Shown here in pieces: positions 17,624-27,131 of a stretch of 64,000 bases of DNA. The DNA comes from Nitrospira sp. (lineage in GTDB: Bacteria; Nitrospirota; Nitrospiria; Nitrospirales; Nitrospiraceae). A model generated the notes under the pieces. It was not told where the DNA came from and did not search any database. It worked only from the letters and a program-made list of their open reading frames with translations. The stretch is taken from positions 3,114,800-3,178,799 of the forward strand of contig CP126122.1 in the NCBI GenBank assembly GCA_030123565.1, written 5' to 3'. The position numbers were made by a program, and so were the translations under genes. Positions within the stretch are counted from its first letter, which is position 1; each line of letters begins with the position of its first letter.

Positions 17624-18425
17624 TTACTCGCGAAATAGGTTCGAGCGATGAAAGGCTAGGAATTCCTTCTCCGGCCAGAACTTGTCCGGCATGCGAATCC
17701 TGGTTTTTGAGTAATCGACGAACCCTGATTCAAGCGTCTTATTTGGAAGGTATGCCATTAGTTCGGAGGATAACCTAATCTCGTAGGAATCTTCGATGGT
17801 CCACAGTCCATTATCAAACGCATCATGATGAAGTGAACACAGACACAGACCATTCCTTGGGTTAGCACGAAGATCCTCCCTATTTGCCCAAGGAATGATA
17901 TGTCCGGCCGTTAGCAACTGAGGAATCGGATTGGAACAGACGCAACAGCTACTTCCGTAAGAGGCCATCACGGCTTCTCTAAAAAAATCGCTGGTGTAAT
18001 CTAATTCTCACCTCCCGGATTTTTTCACTTGGCCCGCCAAGGATATCCTGGAGTTTCCAAGAATAACCTTCGCTGCGTTTTTTGACCTTGTCCCTCTCCA
18101 GGAGCATTGTCACCGAACTGGCTTGAAGGCGCTCTGTGGCTAGCTCGCTCTCAATCGAAAGCTTCTCCCAGTCCTGATTGAATTCGTCCCAGATGCCACG
18201 GTCTGCCATACTTGCTCTCGAAAGACCTTTAATCCCTTTGGTGTGCAATGCAGGATCGAAAGAACCGAAATTGCCAAGCTTCATCGCCACAGATGCTGGC
18301 GATCGTTTTATCAACTGAGCAACTTCAATTACTAAAGGGTTATTGGCTTTCGTTTTTGAAAAAGGAATTTTGCAAGACAGATTAAAAGCGACAAGGAGCT
18401 GGTCGCGCGTCCAGATTTCATTCAT
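17624..18425 (-). pseudogene. HNH endonuclease split by one extra base in a homopolymer
   Basis: The 5' part (18425 down to 17979) encodes a regulator-like N-terminal half with LVIEVAQLIKRSPASVAMKL and LSRASMADRGIWDEFNQDWE, seen in a family of solitary HNH nucleases. The 3' part encodes CCVCSNPIPQLLTAGHIIPW, then NGLCLCSLHHDAFDNGL: a complete HNH site with zinc-binding cysteines. The frames meet at a run of seven T on the coding strand (A7 at 17981-17987). Removing one T joins RIRLHQRFF to REAVMASYG and restores one protein of about 266 residues. The region is A/T-rich. It may be a decayed, phase-variable or mis-sequenced gene. Confidence 0.8.
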
Positions 18426-18484
18426 GTTCTGGTTCCATGCGATGAGTTCAGCAGACGGTGAAATAATACCGTTACGAGTATTCG

Positions 18485-18673
18485 ATGTACACAGGAGTTG
18501 CTGATAAAATGAGAGCACTCACCGCAGACAAAAAGATAGGGAAGAATAAGAAACGGGATGCAAGGCAACGGAGAAAACTGAGGAAAATGGGTTGGCATGT
18601 ATTGACATTCTGGACCTGCAAACCGCTGCACCGAACTACTTTAGAGTTTCGTCTAAGACGTTACATTTTATAG
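18485..18673 (+). pseudogene. Vsr-like mismatch endonuclease C-terminal fragment
   Basis: From about 18527 the plus-strand frame reads KKIGKNKKRDARQRRKLRKM, then GWHVLTFWTC. This matches the C-terminal core of very-short-patch-repair nucleases, where K-x-x-x-N-x-x-RD, GW-x-V and W-x-C are conserved. The N-terminal half with the catalytic aspartate and the zinc site is absent, so the gene is a 5'-truncated remnant. Vsr genes usually sit beside a cytosine methyltransferase, and none is present. It is adjacent to the split HNH gene, on the opposite strand. Confidence 0.6.
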
Positions 18674-18729
18674 CAACTCACTCCGCCCCTGGCTTGTGAT
18701 TCATGCAAGGAGGCGGTTGTTGTGGTCTC

Positions 18730-18835
18730 CCCTGCGCACAACCTCCTTACCCGCCCAACCCTCTGGCACGCGAGACGTGCCATTCACCCATTCGAGGGAC
18801 TTCTGAAGCCACGCGTTGCGCGAGCACAGGAGACC
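18730..18835. repeat. interspersed palindromic repeat, family B copy 1
   Basis: This intergenic stretch shares the modules CTGCGC, TTACCCGCCCAACCCTC and CGCGTTGCGCGAGCACAGGA with copies at 44937-45050 and 57296-57405. It contains the palindrome GCGTTGCGC. It occupies the gap upstream of the small Lys-rich protein gene (18674-19039), in which no gene is visible. Confidence 0.7.
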
Positions 18836-19039
18836 AACCGGTCATCGTCATCTCCTTTCTGTAGACCTTCCGCCGCGGGCATGATCGGTTGCTCACTGAT
18901 CGTGGCACAACGGAACAGAGTTCCTGCTGCCGTGAGTGTGCAAGGTCATGGTATTAGCCTGCTGTACGAGCTTATTATGTGCGAACCGTTCGACCCCGAA
19001 CGCTGTGGGTGCTGTCCCACTTATCCGAGGAGGATTGTC

Positions 19040-19349
19040 ATGAAGACTTCGTTGCTCGTTGCCATCGCGGTCGCCGTCGGTCTTGGCGCACAGACCGTCC
19101 CGGCGCTTCTGCCGTCGGCCCATGCGGAGGGGTTGGTCTCGGAAGGGAAGGAGGCCATGAAGGGCACAGGCAAGTCCCTGACGGAGGCCACGGGAAAACT
19201 CAAAACCGATGCGGGCAAGACAAAAGACGACGCCAAGGCGCTCGACCTTGAGAAGACCAAACAGGGCGCAGGCCAGGTGAAGGAAGACGTCAAAGGGACT
19301 GAAGGAGAGCGCCAAGGGCACGCTGACCAATCCCCTGGGTGGCAAATAG
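19040..19349 (+). pseudogene. small Lys/Ala/Glu-rich periplasmic protein, frameshifted near the end
   Basis: The ATG at 19040 follows GAGGATTGTC. The product has a signal peptide (MKTSLLVAIAVAVGLGAQ.. cleaved after AHA) and then a helical repeat-like stretch (EGKEAMKGTGKSLTEATGKL, KTDAGKTKDDAKALDLEKTK). In the annotated frame it would run on through unrelated sequence into the patatin gene. One base fewer at about 19293 instead gives LKESAKGTLTNPLGGK and a stop at 19349, a much more natural end. A related Lys/Glu-rich protein is encoded at 62000-62278. Function unknown; possibly a stress-related periplasmic protein. Confidence 0.6.
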
Positions 19350-19428
19350 CCATCGCCTTGCCGGTAACGGCAGCAGAGGGCCCCGCCGATCCTGCGGAGC
19401 TTCTCCGCAAGACCCACCGGCTCCGACC

Positions 19429-21330
19429 CTACAGCGGGGGACGGACCCGCAGCTCCGGATTCGGAATGGGCTTGAACGGGATCGGCTGGGCCAGGGTCGT
19501 CATGGCAGTCGCGAGATCCCGCAGCGCAGTGACGAACGCATCCAGTTTTCGGCGTTGCTCCTGGGTCATCGGTTCCTCATATCCCGGCGGCGGCTTGGGG
19601 CGACCGTCCTCGTAGGTGGCTTGCATCATCTTATCCAGCAGCCTCGAGAAGTCGGTCGCATGTCCGCAGGTCTGGCTGAGAGCGGCGACGACTCCCGGCG
19701 ATCTGGCTGCGAGCATCTTCAGCAGCACGTGCAGCCGGACGAACCGATTTTCATCCCATCCCTCGGCCTGTCCGCCGTTGGGTGAGGGCATGGCGAATCG
19801 CTGTAGAAGTTCTTCGGTGGCTTCCACGCCACGCTCGGCAATGTTCGTGATGAGCCGGGCCTCCATGTTGAGGTTCATGCCGCCCTCGTCTTTGCTCAGC
19901 CTGATACGAGCCACCCGGTCCCTGACCCCCGGCATGCGCGCGAGGGAGTTGTCGTTCCAATTCTGCATCGTGCCGACGATGGCGCTGATGAACCCGCCCA
20001 ATTTGCTCGCCCCCTCCTCGTCCGGTATGTGGTTCCAGCGTTCCCCATATCCTTGGTCATATTTTTCCGGGAGAAAGACCCTGCCTCGGCCCTTGACCTC
20101 CGGCTCAAGGTTGAGGCCGAAGGTCGGCCACATCGGCACCAACCCGTCGAACAAATGCATGGGAAAGTTGGAGCTGATGCCCCCGTCGGAGAACCAGCAA
20201 CGCCGAAATTTCCTATTTCTGGGCGGGTCATGGTCGATGGCATGGAGCGGTATCGCCGTGAAGAGGAACGGAAACGACAGGCTCATGCGGGCCGCCAGCA
20301 AGACCGGAAAGTCACGAGGCTCCGGCAATTCCCGCATCCCATTCGCGCTTGCGGCATCGGTGGGAGGGTCTTTTCCTTCCCTGCCCGGCTCGACGCTGTA
20401 GGGCTGAGACTTCTCCACCATCAAGGCCACCACATCGGAAGGCAGGCATCGTTTCATTTCCCTTTCCGTGAAGTACAGGCGTTCGCGGTCACGAAACCTG
20501 GTCGGCTGAGAATTCCGCTCGGGTAACGGGAAGATGTAGGGCCTTCCATGGGACAGGTTCGTGGAGAACATCTGCAGATCGATCGAGCGCGGCCTGGGGT
20601 CCGCGGGCAATTTCAGCCACGGCGGAGGAAAACCAGGCGCATCCCACAGGTCGCCGAAGGTGAGGGGTGGGTCATTGAGGCTGCGTCCAGCCGCCTTTTG
20701 GATCAACGCGTGCAGCCAGGGGGTGAGTGCTTCATTCCATGCATCTTCAGTTAAACCGGTGCACAAACCAAGGTCGTTGGCAACCAGCCTTCGCGTGACG
20801 TCACCGTACACCCACAGACCGACCAACAGCGGCAACGCGATAACGAGGGTCAGGATCGCGGCGAACCAGCCCAGGCCAAACGCTCCCACTGCCAAGGCCA
20901 TCACCAGTGCCACCAGCGTGGCTGGCCAGTAGGCCCGCAAGAAGCCGGTGATGATCTGAGCGATACGCGTGGAGGTTTTGTCCTTGTTCAAGGCCCCGAT
21001 GAGCACCGAGAAGAGCCGTCTCATGGCCGGCTGCGGTTGGAACAAACTGAGCAATTTGCTTGTGCCAGGCGCCACCGGACGCTGAAGCTCCGTCGGGAGC
21101 GTTCCAAGCAGGTCGAAGCCGGCCCGAGAGCCCTTCCACCGCCGCTGATATTCTGCAGCAGCCGTGACTACCGCCGCGATGGCACCTGCCGAGGTGCCTC
21201 CAATATTCTTGAAACGGTAGCGGTGAGACAACAGCTCGATCGCCTTCGGGTACACCACACCGCTGGTAATGCCGCCCTTCATCACCAGGTCGCAGAGACG
21301 ATCTATCGGCGGTTCTTGAGCATCAGTCAT
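19429..21330 (-). CDS. patatin-like phospholipase with membrane hairpin
   Basis: A 633-residue protein from the ATG at 21330, which has GGAGG eight bases upstream (an ATG two codons earlier is too close to that site). Patatin elements are complete: the oxyanion stretch DLVMKGGITSGVVYPKAIE (14-32), the nucleophile GTSAG with Ser47, and Asp382 in WFSDGGISSNFP. Two hydrophobic segments at about 134-174 interrupt the domain, so the enzyme is probably membrane-attached. Patatin lipases hydrolyse phospholipids, and bacterial examples serve as toxins, storage-lipid enzymes or immune effectors. No immunity partner lies next to it. The gene converges with the small Lys-rich protein gene. Confidence 0.88.
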   Translation of the reverse strand: MTDAQEPPIDRLCDLVMKGGITSGVVYPKAIELLSHRYRFKNIGGTSAGAIAAVVTAAAEYQRRWKGSRAGFDLLGTLPTELQRPVAPGTSKLLSLFQPQPAMRRLFSVLIGALNKDKTSTRIAQIITGFLRAYWPATLVALVMALAVGAFGLGWFAAILTLVIALPLLVGLWVYGDVTRRLVANDLGLCTGLTEDAWNEALTPWLHALIQKAAGRSLNDPPLTFGDLWDAPGFPPPWLKLPADPRPRSIDLQMFSTNLSHGRPYIFPLPERNSQPTRFRDRERLYFTEREMKRCLPSDVVALMVEKSQPYSVEPGREGKDPPTDAASANGMRELPEPRDFPVLLAARMSLSFPFLFTAIPLHAIDHDPPRNRKFRRCWFSDGGISSNFPMHLFDGLVPMWPTFGLNLEPEVKGRGRVFLPEKYDQGYGERWNHIPDEEGASKLGGFISAIVGTMQNWNDNSLARMPGVRDRVARIRLSKDEGGMNLNMEARLITNIAERGVEATEELLQRFAMPSPNGGQAEGWDENRFVRLHVLLKMLAARSPGVVAALSQTCGHATDFSRLLDKMMQATYEDGRPKPPPGYEEPMTQEQRRKLDAFVTALRDLATAMTTLAQPIPFKPIPNPELRVRPPL

Positions 21331-21593
21331 CGCCATGCCCTCCAGGTGTTTTGTGCACACCACGACATTCTGAGTACGAGCAAGGCATGTGCCACAACCA
21401 TCGGGAGATCGCTTTCTCTTATTTTTTGACGTGATACAAATGGCAGTATTTTTATCAGTCACTCTCACGCGAACCGAACTTGTATCCAAACCATCAGGCG
21501 CGTTATCAAAAGAGATACAACGGGATGGTGATCGAGGCTGTACCGATCCGACGGTTCGCGGTACAGTGTCCTTCCTCGGAGACCTGATGGACG

Positions 21594-22925
21594 ATGACGA
21601 GCCTGGCGCGTATCCCGCAGTTCCTCACGCAAGACCTCTGGACCATCGACCCGGCCTCCGTTCCCATGCTTCAGCGCATCGGCATCCATGCATTGCGGCT
21701 GGCGATCGCCGTGGCGATGGAATTCCGCCATCGGTTGCTCGATGCCCGCGCCGCCGGATTGGTCTACACCACCCTCCTCTCGCTGGTGCCCTTCCTCGCC
21801 GTCATGTTCTCGGTCTTGAAGGCCTTCGGGGTTCACCAACAGATCCAGCCGGTCCTGGCCCAGGCGTTGGAGCCGCTGGGCCCGAAGGGCCAGGAAATCA
21901 CGGACACCATCATCGGCTTCGTGGACAACCTCAAGATCGGGGTGCTGGGAGCCGTCGGGGTCGCAGGCCTCTTCTACACTACCTATTCGCTCATCGATAA
22001 GGTCGAGCAGGCATTGAACGCCATTTGGCTGGTGCGGGAAGGACGTTCGTGGGGACGGAAGTTCGCCGATTACTTGAGCGCGGTCCTCGTCGGCCCGTTG
22101 TTGGTCGTCACCGCCTTCGGCTTGCTGGCCTCTGTCCAGAGCCACACCCTGGTGCAGCGTGTCTTGGAGATCCAACCGTTCGGCTACTTGATGCTCTGGG
22201 CCGGCCAGTTGTTGCCCTTCGTCATCCTGAGCGGGCTGTTCACATTTTTTTATAAGTTCATTCCCCATACCCAGGTGCGGCTCGACTCCGCGCTGGTCGG
22301 GGGGATCACCGCTGCCGTACTCTGGGGACTCGCGGGAGAAGCCTTCGCCACGTTTGTGGCGCAGTCGGCCAAATACAGCGCGATCTATTCCGGCTTCGCG
22401 GTGCTGATTCTGTTTTTATTGTGGCTCTATGCCGGCTGGCTGATCGTACTGATCGGCGCGCAATTCTCGTTTTTTCATCAACATCCCACCGCCTATTTGT
22501 CGCGCCTGCTCTGGCAACAGGGGACCCCGGCGTTTCGAGAGCGTTTGGCCTTGAGTCTGCTGCTGGTCCTGACCCGCCGGTATGTGAAGGGCGAAGGCCC
22601 GCTGGGAGCAGACGAACTGGCCGTCGAACTGAGACTCCCCGTTTCGCTCGTGGAAGAACAGGTGGAGCACCTTGCAGAAGCGGGACTGCTCGGCCTCATG
22701 GCCAAACCGAAAGGCCTCAGCCTCACCAAGCCGCCTGAACTGATCTCCGTCCAGGAGGTTCTGGATGCCTCGCACAAGGGACGTGCGACCGACAGGATGG
22801 CCCCGCTGGAGGCAGGAGACCCGATCCGCGATCTGCTGCAGCGCCGCGATGCCGCCGTCCAACAGGCGCTCGCGGGCCAGACCCTGCGCTCACTCGTCGA
22901 AGCTCCCGTGCCTCGTGAAACGTGA
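21594..22925 (+). CDS. YihY/BrkB-family membrane protein with C-terminal winged-helix-like domain
   Basis: A 443-residue inner-membrane protein. The first 300 residues have six hydrophobic segments and the family landmarks DARAAGLVYTTLLSLVPFLA, GLFYTTYSLIDKVEQALN and LILFLLWLYAGWLIVLIGAQ. The last 120 residues are soluble and look like a winged helix (ADELAVELRLPVSLVEEQVE, LAEAGLL). YihY proteins were once mis-annotated as RNase BN; their transport role is not settled. The gene is divergent from the patatin gene and stands alone. Confidence 0.9.
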   Translation: MTSLARIPQFLTQDLWTIDPASVPMLQRIGIHALRLAIAVAMEFRHRLLDARAAGLVYTTLLSLVPFLAVMFSVLKAFGVHQQIQPVLAQALEPLGPKGQEITDTIIGFVDNLKIGVLGAVGVAGLFYTTYSLIDKVEQALNAIWLVREGRSWGRKFADYLSAVLVGPLLVVTAFGLLASVQSHTLVQRVLEIQPFGYLMLWAGQLLPFVILSGLFTFFYKFIPHTQVRLDSALVGGITAAVLWGLAGEAFATFVAQSAKYSAIYSGFAVLILFLLWLYAGWLIVLIGAQFSFFHQHPTAYLSRLLWQQGTPAFRERLALSLLLVLTRRYVKGEGPLGADELAVELRLPVSLVEEQVEHLAEAGLLGLMAKPKGLSLTKPPELISVQEVLDASHKGRATDRMAPLEAGDPIRDLLQRRDAAVQQALAGQTLRSLVEAPVPRET

Positions 22926-23071
22926 CGCGTCTCTCATCGAGCCCTCTCTTCTTCCCATTCCCCCCCTGACAAACCGAGACCCACCCGTGACCCAAGCGAG
23001 CACAGTTGTATCGTGCGCGCTCTTCATCTCCTACTATTCCCTTTTTTCAGGGAGGCAGCCTGAATGGTTCC

Positions 23072-23189
23072 TACTGCGCGCGTCCAACGAGGGCCTTCTA
23101 AGGCCGCGCGTTGCGCGAGGTGCGCGACGCGAAGAATAATGAGCGTCAAGTCTGCGCACGCCGGCGAGGCGGTGAGCCGGCAGTGTCTT
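23072..23189. repeat. interspersed repeat, family B/C mosaic copy
   Basis: The element begins CTGCGCGCGTCCAACGAG, passes through GGCCGCGCGTTGCGCGAG and ends with a module (23151-23189) containing GCCGGCGAGGCGGTGAGCC. That 39-base module recurs at 41986-42024 with two differences, and its arms GCCGGC...GCCGGC can form a hairpin. It fills most of the 414-bp gap between the yihY-like gene and prfC, where no gene is seen. Confidence 0.7.
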
Positions 23190-23339
23190 CCAGGAGACCA
23201 CCGGACTCCCCTCTCACCTTCCCCTGCTTGCCGCCACCCCATTCCGACTGATAAAAGAGAGGCTTACCATCCAGCAAGCCCGGGCGACTCCGCAGTACCC
23301 CTGTCTCGTTGGCAGTCCGGAACCACCAAGAGAAGCCCT

Positions 23340-24965
23340 ATGTCCCTGCCGGTTGAGAAGTCCACGTCCGACGAATTGCGGCGAGAGGTGTTGCGGCGGC
23401 GGACGTTCGCCATCATTTCACATCCAGACGCCGGGAAGACCACGCTGACGGAAAAACTGCTGCTCTATTCTGGCGCCGTCCACCTCGCCGGCGCCGTGCA
23501 GGCTCGCTCCACCCAACGCCAGGCCAAGTCGGACTGGATGGAGTTGGAGCAGGCGCGCGGGATTTCGATCACCTCGACCATGCTGCAGTTCGATTATCAG
23601 GGAACGCGCGTGAATCTGCTCGATACCCCCGGACACCAGGACTTCAGCGAAGACACCTACCGGACGCTCATGGCGGTGGACAGTGCGGTCATGGTACTGG
23701 ACGCCGCCAAGGGCATCGAGCCGCAGACCAAGAAACTCTTCGCCGTCTGCCGCAAACGCGGCATCCCGATCCTGACCTTCATCAATAAGATGGACCAGCC
23801 TGGCCGCCACCCCTTCGACCTGCTGGACGAGATCGAGCGCACGTTGGGCATGACGGCGGTCCCCTTCAATTGGCCGATCGGCGAGGGGTCCGGCTTTCAA
23901 GGCGTCTACGACTTTCAACATCACCAGGTGTTATTCTTCCAGAGGACGGCACACAATCAGCGACGCGCCCCGATGACGGTCGAGACCTTTCCCAATCCGA
24001 AACTGGCGGAGACGCTCGGCGAGGCCTATGGTCCGCTGCAGGAAGAGATCGGCCTGTTGACGGGGGCGGGCACCTCGTTCGATCGTGCACGATTTCTCGC
24101 AGGCGAGCTGACCCCGGTGTTCTTCGGCAGCGCATTGACGAACTTCGGGGTCGGGCCGTTCCTCGATGCTTTCACCCAGCTGGCGCCGCCGCCAGGCCCA
24201 CGTCACAGCGCCCAAGGATTGGTGCAACCGACCGACGAAACCTTCTCCGGGTTCGTGTTCAAAATTCAGGCGAACATGGACCCGCAGCATCGGGACCGCA
24301 TGGCCTTCCTCCGCATCTGCTCCGGCCGCTTCGAGAAGGACATGATGGTCTATCACGCCCGGTTGGGTCGTAAGATCAGGATGACGCGCCCCCATCGGCT
24401 CTTCGGCCGCGACCGCGAAACGATCGATGAAGCCTATCCCGGCGACGTCGTCGGATTGGTCAATCCCGGGCTCTTCACGATCGGCGACACGCTCAGCTCG
24501 GACAGCTCCATCACCTTCGATCCCATTCCGCACTTTCCGCCGGAATGTTTCGGCCTGTTGCGCACGCAGGACATTTCGAAACACAAGCAGTTTCAGAAGG
24601 GGCTCAAGCAACTGGAAGAGGAAGGGGTCATGCAGATCTTCTACTCGCCGGACCAGGTGCGCCGCGAGCCGGTCCTGGCCGCCGTGGGCGAGCTGCAGTT
24701 CGATGTGGTCGTGTCGCGTCTGGAGAATGAATATGGCGTGAAGACCTCGGTCGAACGCCTGCCCCATGTCCTGGCCCGTTGGATCGTCGGTGATCCCGCC
24801 GTGATCGCGGCGGTCTATTGGCCGTCCGACACTCTGCGGCTCGTCGATCAGCAGGGCCGCGCGGTCATGCTGTTCGCTTCGGAACATCTCCTCGCCTATT
24901 GCGTCAAATCCAATCCGTCCATCAAGTTTCTGTTGCGGGAAGAGGCCGACCATCCCGAAAGCTAG
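23340..24965 (+). CDS. prfC: peptide chain release factor 3
   Basis: A 541-residue translational GTPase that recycles class I release factors from the ribosome. The start is the ATG at 23340; the longer frame runs through the intergenic repeat and is not used. G motifs are visible: G1 SHPDAGKTTLTEK (27-39), G2 within RGISITSTMLQFDY, G3 DTPGHQDF and G4 NKMDQ. The C-terminal domain ends in LAYCVKSNPSIKFLLREE. Full-length compared with the usual 525-540 residues. It stands alone between intergenic regions. Confidence 0.97.
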   Translation: MSLPVEKSTSDELRREVLRRRTFAIISHPDAGKTTLTEKLLLYSGAVHLAGAVQARSTQRQAKSDWMELEQARGISITSTMLQFDYQGTRVNLLDTPGHQDFSEDTYRTLMAVDSAVMVLDAAKGIEPQTKKLFAVCRKRGIPILTFINKMDQPGRHPFDLLDEIERTLGMTAVPFNWPIGEGSGFQGVYDFQHHQVLFFQRTAHNQRRAPMTVETFPNPKLAETLGEAYGPLQEEIGLLTGAGTSFDRARFLAGELTPVFFGSALTNFGVGPFLDAFTQLAPPPGPRHSAQGLVQPTDETFSGFVFKIQANMDPQHRDRMAFLRICSGRFEKDMMVYHARLGRKIRMTRPHRLFGRDRETIDEAYPGDVVGLVNPGLFTIGDTLSSDSSITFDPIPHFPPECFGLLRTQDISKHKQFQKGLKQLEEEGVMQIFYSPDQVRREPVLAAVGELQFDVVVSRLENEYGVKTSVERLPHVLARWIVGDPAVIAAVYWPSDTLRLVDQQGRAVMLFASEHLLAYCVKSNPSIKFLLREEADHPES

Positions 24966-25294
24966 CAGGGCGTCCCGCGTATCCGCCGAAAAAATCCCGC
25001 CGCCCCTGCTCTCGCACGCCTGAACCCCTCCACATCTCAGAATGTGCAGGTAGAGCGTTCAGCCGCGGCCTTGCGATCCTACGCCTCACGCCTCGAATAC
25101 AATCCTCTCCATGGGACCGGAACCTGCCATCATCGAGACTGGATGAAGGCCGGACCGTTCCACTGCCTGGCGGGAGACCTTCTACCTTCCTGCATTGGTT
25201 GACAGCGCCCTGAGATGTTCAGTAATACTGGACATGCGTATATCTTTATTAAAACGCATCGACCCGATCGAATCGAGAGGACGCACCGGCAACC
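24966..25294. other. intergenic, no feature seen
   Basis: The 329-bp gap after prfC has no convincing frame, terminator hairpin with T-tract, or family B repeat. GAGAGGA at its end is the likely ribosome-binding site of the next gene. Confidence 0.4.
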
Positions 25295-26614
25295 TTGCGA
25301 AATGATGAACCAAGAGGGTTCGCCGCCATTGGTGCGCTGACGCTCTTCTTGGCGGGATACGGCCTGCTCCTGCTGACAGGAGCGACGGACATCCGACACC
25401 TGATCGACAAGGCTGTCGCGACCTATCTGCCGACGTGGGCCCTGTATGGAATGTTCACACGGCTGCCGCTTTCGGAAGTCGGAACACGGTTCCTCCTCAC
25501 GACCGGGACGTTGGTCGCATGCTGGCTGTTGGCCGAAGGAGCCGCCCTGGTCGGAGCGGTCGATTACCGCACCTTGCTCGGGGCCTATGAACAGGGCAAT
25601 CCTTTGAGTATGGCCGGGAGGCAGTTCGACAAAGAACTCCTCTGGCGACACGACCCGTATCATCACTATGAAGCGCCCTATCAAGGAAATCTCGGCGCCG
25701 CCCTGTGTATTCCGCCGGATCATGCGCGGAAGGTCTCGGTCCGGCATGACGGACATGGGTTTCGCAATAATCGTGACCTCCAAGAGGCGGATCTCGTGGT
25801 GATCGGGGATTCGTACATTGAGGGCTATCTGACGTCCGACGCCAAGCTGATCACGACGATACTTGGGGAGCTGCAAGGCACATCCGTCGCCAATCTCGGC
25901 CACATGGGGTATGGGCCTCAGCAGGAATTGGTCGTGCTTCGTCGATTCGGACTGCCGCTCAAACCCAAGATCGTCGTGTGGGCATTGTTCGAAGGCAATG
26001 ATTTTTCCGACGCGGAGGCTTATGACAAGAAGGTCCCCTTCACCGGAAATGTCTTTTGGCAGGATTTCTGGTTTCGTTCACTCACCAGAAATGTGGCGGC
26101 GCTGATGTTTCGTTCGCCTCACACATGCGCGCCGACCGATCCGATCAATGAACTGCGGGCCGAATTCACCGACGCCCGCAACAGGACCAAGACCGTGTTC
26201 TTCGCACCAACCGAAGTGGAACAGCCTTCCGATCCGACCCTTCACAAAGCCGTCGCTCCCATCGCAGAGGCGGCGAAGCTCTGTCGCGAGCAGCATATCC
26301 GGTTCATCGTCGCCTTTGTTCCGGAAAAATATCGGGTGTACCATGACCTCGGCAATGTGTCGTTGTCGACAGAGGCGGTGCGTCAATGGCACGTCACAGA
26401 CCTACCGGACCAGCTGCAGCGGCTCTTGGTGGAATTAGAGCCGAGCATCGAGTACGTCGACCTGACCCCCGCTCTGAAAGCTGCGTCACGGAAGGGCATT
26501 GCGACCTATTTGGCCGATGATACGCACTGGACCGACGAAGGCAACCGTGTGGCCGCCGAGACGATTCACCGCGCGCTGAGAGAAAAACGTCTGAATGAGA
26601 TCCCGCAGCGGTAA
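25295..26614 (+). CDS. membrane-anchored SGNH/AlgX-like hydrolase
   Basis: A 439-residue protein starting at a TTG preceded by GAGAGGA; no in-frame ATG precedes residue 53. Two hydrophobic segments (about 8-28 and 65-88) anchor a soluble domain. The block I serine is in VIGDSYIEG (Ser173), and the DDTHWTDEG motif near the end supplies the Asp-x-x-His pair (408, 411). This is the arrangement of SGNH hydrolases and AlgJ/AlgX-like sugar O-acetyltransferases. It could modify a cell-surface glycan, but no polymer cluster is adjacent. Confidence 0.82.
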   Translation: MRNDEPRGFAAIGALTLFLAGYGLLLLTGATDIRHLIDKAVATYLPTWALYGMFTRLPLSEVGTRFLLTTGTLVACWLLAEGAALVGAVDYRTLLGAYEQGNPLSMAGRQFDKELLWRHDPYHHYEAPYQGNLGAALCIPPDHARKVSVRHDGHGFRNNRDLQEADLVVIGDSYIEGYLTSDAKLITTILGELQGTSVANLGHMGYGPQQELVVLRRFGLPLKPKIVVWALFEGNDFSDAEAYDKKVPFTGNVFWQDFWFRSLTRNVAALMFRSPHTCAPTDPINELRAEFTDARNRTKTVFFAPTEVEQPSDPTLHKAVAPIAEAAKLCREQHIRFIVAFVPEKYRVYHDLGNVSLSTEAVRQWHVTDLPDQLQRLLVELEPSIEYVDLTPALKAASRKGIATYLADDTHWTDEGNRVAAETIHRALREKRLNEIPQR

Positions 26615-26954
26615 CGTGGGACTCTTCGCTTAGTCACACGAACTCGTCGACCGCTACATTATTGATCCGGTTATGCTATAAGAAACGGTATCCTGTGCGT
26701 GCCGGTTCCATCTCGTCGACGCGTAAACATGTAGCCAAGATTTCCCACAGAGAGTGTCCACGAGGTCGAGAAACGAGCACGGTCACCTCGCTTCCCGATT
26801 GTAGCGCTTCGGGTTTGTTCAGCCTCGGTGCCCTGCCCGCCCCTCTCTTTTCTTTATGTGACGTATTGCTTGCTGTCCATGTCCGGCTATCGAGAAGGGG
26901 TGGTGAATGCCGAGACACTCTGTTGAACCGACGAACTTGACAAGGAACAGAACC
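26615..26954. other. intergenic, no gene seen
   Basis: This 340-bp stretch between the SGNH gene and the zinc-ribbon gene has open frames on both strands, but none with a ribosome site or recognisable protein. Confidence 0.4.
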
Positions 26955-27125
26955 ATGCCGAAGGCCAAGAGTGCGAAGAACTGTTACTACTGCGAAGCGG
27001 AGGATCGAATCCGCATGAGTTTTATGCTGTGCAGTCTGTGCCATCGGCATTTCTGCAGCGCCCATGGCGTGCCTGACCTGGAGCAATGCACCAAGTGCCT
27101 GGAGGCCAGCGAAGAAACGGAATAG
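26955..27125 (+). CDS. small zinc-finger protein, 56 aa
   Basis: The ATG at 26955 follows AAGGAACAGAACC. The product has four metal-binding knuckles: CYYC, CSLC, the combination HRHFCSAH, and CTKC, consistent with two bound zinc ions in a treble-clef or AN1-like fold. The rest is short and charged. The gene is convergent with the degenerate AAA gene, with a 6-bp gap. Function unknown; a nucleic-acid or protein-binding adaptor is possible. Confidence 0.7.
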   Translation: MPKAKSAKNCYYCEAEDRIRMSFMLCSLCHRHFCSAHGVPDLEQCTKCLEASEETE

Positions 27126-27131
27126 CCCGGA

